A stretch of DNA of 64,000 nucleotides, taken from Anniella stebbinsi (lineage: Eukaryota; Chordata; Lepidosauria; Squamata; Anniellidae). The position numbers and the translations under genes were made by a program. A model generated the notes under the pieces. The model had not been told where the DNA came from, did not search any database, and saw only the letters and a list, made by a program, of their open reading frames with translations. This document shows, piece after piece, positions 59,046-64,000 of this stretch; the first letter of the stretch is position 1, and each line of letters starts with the position of its first letter. Location of the stretch: positions 110,752,001 to 110,816,000 of the forward strand of contig JARDYH010000004.1 in assembly GCA_029215795.1 (NCBI GenBank), in the 5' to 3' direction.

Positions 59046-59550
59046 TAGGGGTGTGCACGCCAAAAAATATCGTCATTTATCGTTATCGTCATTTTGGACC
59101 AAAAATATTATCGTCTTCATTCATATCGTAGGTGAACCGTATCGTCTTCACAATCATTATCATGAAAAAGCAATATATTTGCAACCCTATTTTTAAAGAC
59201 AAAATGCCTATAACTTCTGTATTTTAAAAGTTAGAGGCTTGAAACTTGGTCACAGTGCTTATGGGGTATGCCTAAGTATGTGTATGAAATTTGAGATCGA
59301 TCCCTCCAACCCTCGATTTTATATGATTTTTTAAAAGATTGTTTCTGTTCTGACAGGTCTGAATGAACGCACATAGCGAGCTGTCATTCTGATCTGTCAG
59401 AACTGAAACTATCTTTAATAAATTCATATAAAATCAAGGGTTGGAGGGATCGATCTCAAATTTGGCACATATGTGTAGCACATGTTGGGGATAAGATAAT
59501 AATATTGGGCATGTCAATTGCTAACATATCGAGGTACAGTCGCCCAACAC
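59046..59550 (+). mobile_element. Truncated relative of the giant hAT
   Basis: Begins TAGGGGTGTGCACG, one base different from the giant element's tip. A low-complexity ATCGTCATTTATCGTTATCG block follows, in the position of the GATCC block. Next comes GCCTATAACTTCTGTATTTT...GAAACTTGGTCACAGTG...GTGTATGAAATTTGAG, which parallels 1847-1947. A hairpin (GATCGATCCCTCCAACCCTC and its complement at about 59437-59456) fills the middle. No right tip or target duplication was found. It sits inside the LINE remnant ending at 59045. Confidence 0.6.
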
Positions 59551-62091
59551 TATTCTCTGGAACTGACCCCACAAGTAAGAGCTGAAGCACTGTAAAACAG
59601 TGACTCTAATTCCCAACCCATGGAGACAGTCCAGGAGGATATTGTGATTAATATGAAGTAATATGAAACTTCTATCCATGGTGTTTGCCCTTTACACTAT
59701 TTGAAGCTGTAGTTTTCTTAGGCAAATTAGTTACATGAAAGCATCCACTGTCCTCCAGCCCTTCTATGCAAGAAGAAGCTTCTGGGTGGCAGGATACTCC
59801 AACTATCACCAAGAACCAGAATCTGTATTTTCAAGTATTTTTTAAGAAAAAAAAGAGCTAAGCATTGTTTTTGAAAAGGTAGCCTACAACAAGAAAAGCA
59901 CAGAGTACATCAGCAAAAAAAAAATGTATCTTAGGGTATCACAACTGTTTGATGAAAGTGTTATCACTATTGGGAAAACCGAGAGTGGAAAATTCTCCTA
60001 TTCAAAACGGCTCTCATTCTAAAATATTCTTCAAGGCAGGTTTGCAACCACCTGCATTAGGTGCTGAGATTTGAAAGAGTGAAGAATAATCTCATCAAAG
60101 TTCAAGGGTAATGTTCCTTTTGGGGCAAATACACGTAATTGAAAGACGTTCCGTTTAAAGACTTGCGGTAGAGATGCGTCAATGGGGTTTAATTTAATTT
60201 TGCAAAGATTTCAAACACAGGCATTGCGCAGGCTTTTTTATCGGAGATTACTTTGTCATAAGCACAAAGCTTCCTTTAAATACAGAGATCATCTTTTGAG
60301 TTTTTCAAAGCAACCTATTTCCCTTTGTGAGCCTTCTATTATCACCCGTCATGCCCTATGAGAAAAGGTTTAATCTCGGCAGTTGCTGCTTTCTCTGACT
60401 CCTAAGGAAGAGCAGTGCAAATACTAATGGTGTTTCAAAATGGCTATAAAGGACAGACAAAAGCTTCCCTGACTGAAGGGTAATAACACTTGGAAAACTG
60501 ATATCGCAATCTTGGCCCTATGTCATCCATCTACTATTCTTTGATTGGTCAGAGTAGAAGTTATGTCAGAGTAAAGAATATGGGAAGATAGTGACGTTTT
60601 GGGCTCTACCATTGATGAATGGTGATTTGTGTTTCTCCAGTAAAAAGGGAGTACCCATCTGCACAAACCATGTCAGTAATAACAACCCATAGCAGGTATA
60701 TTAGGGGTATTCCTTCTTATAGTTCTTTATCTTTAAACTGGACATGGACCAGACAACCATTCTAACAGGGGCACCTTCTAATAGCAAATGGCCCCATTTT
60801 ACTTTCACTATGAATCTTCTAACAGACCAATAGGTGGATTCCTTAAAACAAAAAAACTCTAGTAAGAGATTTGTAGTAAAACCAAACTAGCGCTTTCACT
60901 AAAGCTACAATTTATTTGTTTTTGTTTTTTAAGGGGGCAGCTTATTTCTCCTGCTAATTAAAGTGACATATTACTTGGCTCTAAAAGAAAAAGAAATTAT
61001 GGAGCTGGGGGAATTGGCATGGCTTTTAAGCTTTTCATTGCAACTGCAACTTTTCTGTTGTCATGAGTGGTGCAGGTAGATAATTTTAGACCCTGGACTT
61101 AAAAGTCTTGGGGGGGGGGGGAGTAGAAGCCATGTGTATTATTTCAGTTGTCTTACTAACATTTGTTATAAGTGTAAAGATCATGTTGCCATGGGTGCTA
61201 GTAGTCCTGCTCTTTCCCACTTTATTGCCCTTCAGTCCTCTTAAAACCGAGGGGTCCATTATTATTTATAATGGAAATGTGGCTCATGCATAGTGAATCC
61301 CCCCTCCAAAATTTGTATGTGGAGCAGCTCTGCCCTCTCCCTCCTGTACCCTGATTGGCCATCTCTGTCCCCTTCCCCTTCCCCGCTGGGGGCAATGGCC
61401 TAACTACGCAGCTGTATCCAGGGTCCACTTTCACATCACACTGATTGCCCAAGCAAGGCTATCCATCATCCTTCTGGTGGAGGGGCTCCCCTACCTGTTT
61501 GGCGTGGAAGATGTTGATTTCTATTAATGCTCAAGCTTTGAACTTTTTTTAATGTTTAACATTTTCTGCATGTATGCACTCCTCAAGTTTCAGTTTAAAA
61601 CAAAAATGAGCAAAATTGGTCAGGAAGATCTCAAGGAATAAGCCTTACACTACCACAGTCTTATGTAAGAATTACTAAAAAATTGTGTATGACTAACATT
61701 TCTCTTAACACACATCCATCCACCATTCTGTGCTTTACAACTTACGTTTCTGATATGTTAACATAATAGCAACACAGTTTGCAAACCCAAGCCTGATACT
61801 CCGAGCATGTAATTTAAACTTCCTTAAATCATAGCACAATCATGACTACAGGAGTAATATGGAGTTTGATTCTGTTGACCTGATCACCTGCTACACTCTG
61901 GCATGCCCTGAGGTCCCCCAGGCTGCGGGGACCTGGACTTTGGACCCAAGGTACAGCCCTAGCTACACGACTGGTGACCATATTGAACGAAGACAGACTG
62001 TTTATTAGAGAATGGCTTTCAAAATCCTGCAGCAAAATCTTGCCTCTCTGACCATTTCTCCATCATATGACTTGAATTATCCCTTTATTAG
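59551..62091. other. Intergenic, no recognised gene
   Basis: No exon, RNA gene or clear repeat. G-run at 61111-61121. Confidence 0.45.
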
Positions 62092-62275
62092 GAATATAGG
62101 AAGCTGTGTTATACTGAGTCAGACTGTTGATCCATCTAGCCCAGTATTGTTGACCCTGATGGGCAGTGGCTTTCCAGGGCTTCAGGCAGGAATTTTTCCA
62201 GCCCTACCTGGGGGTGCTGGGGGATTGAACCTGGGACCTTCTGCATTCTCTGTCATTTAGCTATGGCCCCTCCCT
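62092..62275 (-). repeat. tRNA-derived SINE, antisense
   Basis: Complement of the 44030-44206 family: TATACTGAGTCAGACTGTTG, GGCAGTGGCTTTCCAGGG, GGATTGAACCTGGGACC (B box) and ATTTAGCTATGGCCCC (A box). Confidence 0.8.
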
Positions 62276-62935
62276 TTATTCTACCTTTGATAGTGATAGT
62301 CTGATGACCAGCAAAGCTATCCTTGTTTTGTATGTGCCTTGGAAAATGCTATATGCAGCCATTTTCCATTCTGAAGGTTCCATTCCCTCCATCCACTAGG
62401 TAACACTACACAAATTGACTTCAACTGTCTTCTTTACTTATTAATCTCCAGATTTGCTAATATAAAGAGTATCATGCTTCTAGTTACGTCTGCTCTCTGC
62501 CTACCTAGGAAGCTGTGTGTTTCTCCCAGAACAGGCAGAAGATCTGAAATATAGCCAGCCTTTATGTTGTCAGAAATTGGGGTCAGCCAATTTTCTCTGT
62601 CTCTCAGAATGCATCGCTGGGTATAATCTGATACCCACAACACGTTCCATTGATTCATTCATGGTCTGCAATCTCCACTTTTAAACAGAGCCTGAACAGC
62701 AGACCTCATAGCTATAACATCTGGCCTAGTTTTTGGACTTTTCTCTTCCTCATCCCCCCTTTTTTTCTCCACCAACTAGTCTGATGAAGAGTTCTAGAGA
62801 ACTCAAAAGCTTGGGCCAACTTTTCTGGCCCTTGGGTTGGTCCAGTAGTAGTAGTATTTTTATTGTTTTGCTTTAAGCAAAAACAAAACAGAAGGAATAT
62901 TCAGAGTTGCGTAACAAGTTTATATCTCAATTATC
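62276..62935. other. Intergenic, no recognised gene
   Basis: Nothing recognised. Confidence 0.45.
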
Positions 62936-63172
62936 TGGAGCCTAACTACACACAATGGATAAAACACTTTGAAAACATTTTGAAAACAGTATATGGAGTG
63001 TGCCCTGGGCCCCAGCAGTTCTCAAAACTGTCAGCCTATCTACACTACTGCTTTAAAATGGTTTAAAATGGTTTATATCAGTTTTGAGAACTGTTGGGGT
63101 CCAGGACACACTCTATATACATTTTTCAAAACATTTTCAAAGTGTTTTATCCTGCGTGTGTAGATAGGCTCC
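62936..63172. mobile_element. Fold-back MITE
   Basis: GGAGCCTAACTACACAC pairs with GTGTGTAGATAGGCTCC. Inside, AAAACACTTTGAAAACATTT pairs with its complement near 63130-63150, and CAGCAGTTCTCAAAACTG with CAGTTTTGAGAACTGTTG. Almost the whole 237 bp forms one hairpin. Confidence 0.75.
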
Positions 63173-63495
63173 TGGTCAACTGATCCTAATAAAGGTATTG
63201 CCCAACTGTGGATTTTTCACAATGTAGAGCCGGATCAATGTTGAGTATCACGTGCGTATTATTATCAGCAGTTGGATAATTATGCACTATTTTGCGCATC
63301 TCATTATCACTTTTTCAAACAGTTCTAAACATAATGTTCTCAAATCAACTGTCTATACGTGACACTTATTCAATATTACAAATATGTGATTTTCACATGG
63401 GGAGCTGCAACATCAGAGATATTTAGAGGATCCCTAATTTTAGCTTTCATGTGATATTCATGTCAATTTCTTGAAGCAGGAAATAGCTGCTCAGT
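63173..63495. other. Intergenic, no recognised gene
   Basis: Nothing recognised. Confidence 0.4.
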
Positions 63496-63725
63496 TATAT
63501 TTTATTTATTCATTTAATAGATTCCTAAAAGCCTGCTTTTCTGAGTAAAAACTTCATAAAGTGCATTACAAAATACGTTAAAATACAAAATAAAGAGCCA
63601 TAGCATATTCAATAAATCAAACAAACAAAATTCACTACATAAATCATTAAAATAACCAATAACCAATAAGCAGCAGACAAAAGCTCTGTTAAAAACACAG
63701 TACACTAAAATTAGGATCGTGCGAA
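63496..63725 (-). repeat. Antisense LINE tail (probable)
   Basis: TTTTATTTATTCATTTAATAG followed by a long A-rich body with ACAAACAAAATTCAC and ATAACCAATAACCAATAAG, the layout of a reversed LINE 3'UTR. Confidence 0.4.
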
Positions 63726-63744
63726 CTGACAAAACTCAAGCATG

Positions 63745-64000
63745 TGAATTCTATGAATTCCACCTCAGAGTTAATCCATTTCCTTTCCATATCACATTGC
63801 AAGCTTCTTTTTACATGAAAATGTGTGCATATTTCCATGTGTATTTTTCCAAATGTACACATCAGTTGGGTGCATTTCTGAAATGTATTTATTCTCTCCC
63901 ATTGATAAAAGCATGCTTGTGTGCATTTTTCAAAAGTGCATATTTTTTCATGCACATTTTTCAAATGTACACATTTTTGAACATTTATTTGTTGTTGTTC
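63745..64000. mobile_element. hAT-like non-autonomous element cut by the window end (probable)
   Basis: Repeated TTTTTCAAATGTACACAT, GTGTGCATTTTTCAAAAG and ATGCACATTTTTCAAATG motifs are the interior repeats of the element at 45379-45769. Neither end is visible. Confidence 0.4.

Overview
The window reads as vertebrate nuclear DNA, most likely from a squamate reptile (lizard). It has no operon-like gene packing and AT-rich unique sequence. It carries fragments of L2- and CR1-like LINEs, tRNA-derived SINEs with A/B boxes, many fold-back MITEs and simple repeats. The repeat families look squamate; that species-level assignment is inference, not proof.

The dominant feature is a 13,289-bp DNA transposon of the hAT superfamily at 1635-14923. 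It is bounded by a perfect 8-bp target-site duplication (GTCGGAAT at 1627-1634 and 14924-14931). It has unusually long terminal inverted repeats (about 1.28 and 1.41 kb), made of a GATCC-rich outer block and an inner block of 147-bp tandem units (3 on the left, 4 on the right). Just inside the left arm lie three CCAAT boxes and a TATA box, followed by an intact 842-aa BED-finger hAT transposase (3524-6052). The remaining ~7 kb is not needed by a normal hAT element. It holds four tandem arrays: 136/148 bp, 30/32 bp, 326 bp and 162 bp. Each 326-bp unit contains an exon-like 116-bp block flanked by a good splice acceptor and donor. Splicing the last two of these blocks onto the terminal 162-bp-repeat block gives an uninterrupted ~382-aa reading frame ending at an AATAAA. 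This possible second, cargo-like gene is the most unusual thing in the window.

The only host gene piece I can identify is on the minus strand at 20672-20738. It is a signal-peptide exon with a GTACGT donor that closely matches the first coding exon of PTPRC (CD45), preceded by a 5'UTR-like stretch (20739-20967) and an ETS-type site at 21021-21030. Lower coordinates are therefore probably the first long coding intron of PTPRC, with the giant hAT inserted antisense within it. Higher coordinates are probably the upstream intergenic region.

From 15 to 64 kb the sequence is mostly old intergenic or intronic DNA with nested mobile elements. These include four full-length copies and one degenerate copy of a ~320-bp palindromic MITE (three with exact 8-bp duplications), a pair of fold-back elements with a shared 5'-GGCTGMATTCGGACAACAC end, and at least three smaller elements whose ends resemble those of the giant hAT. 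LINE 3' ends and SINEs are scattered on both strands, two of the SINEs split by later insertions.
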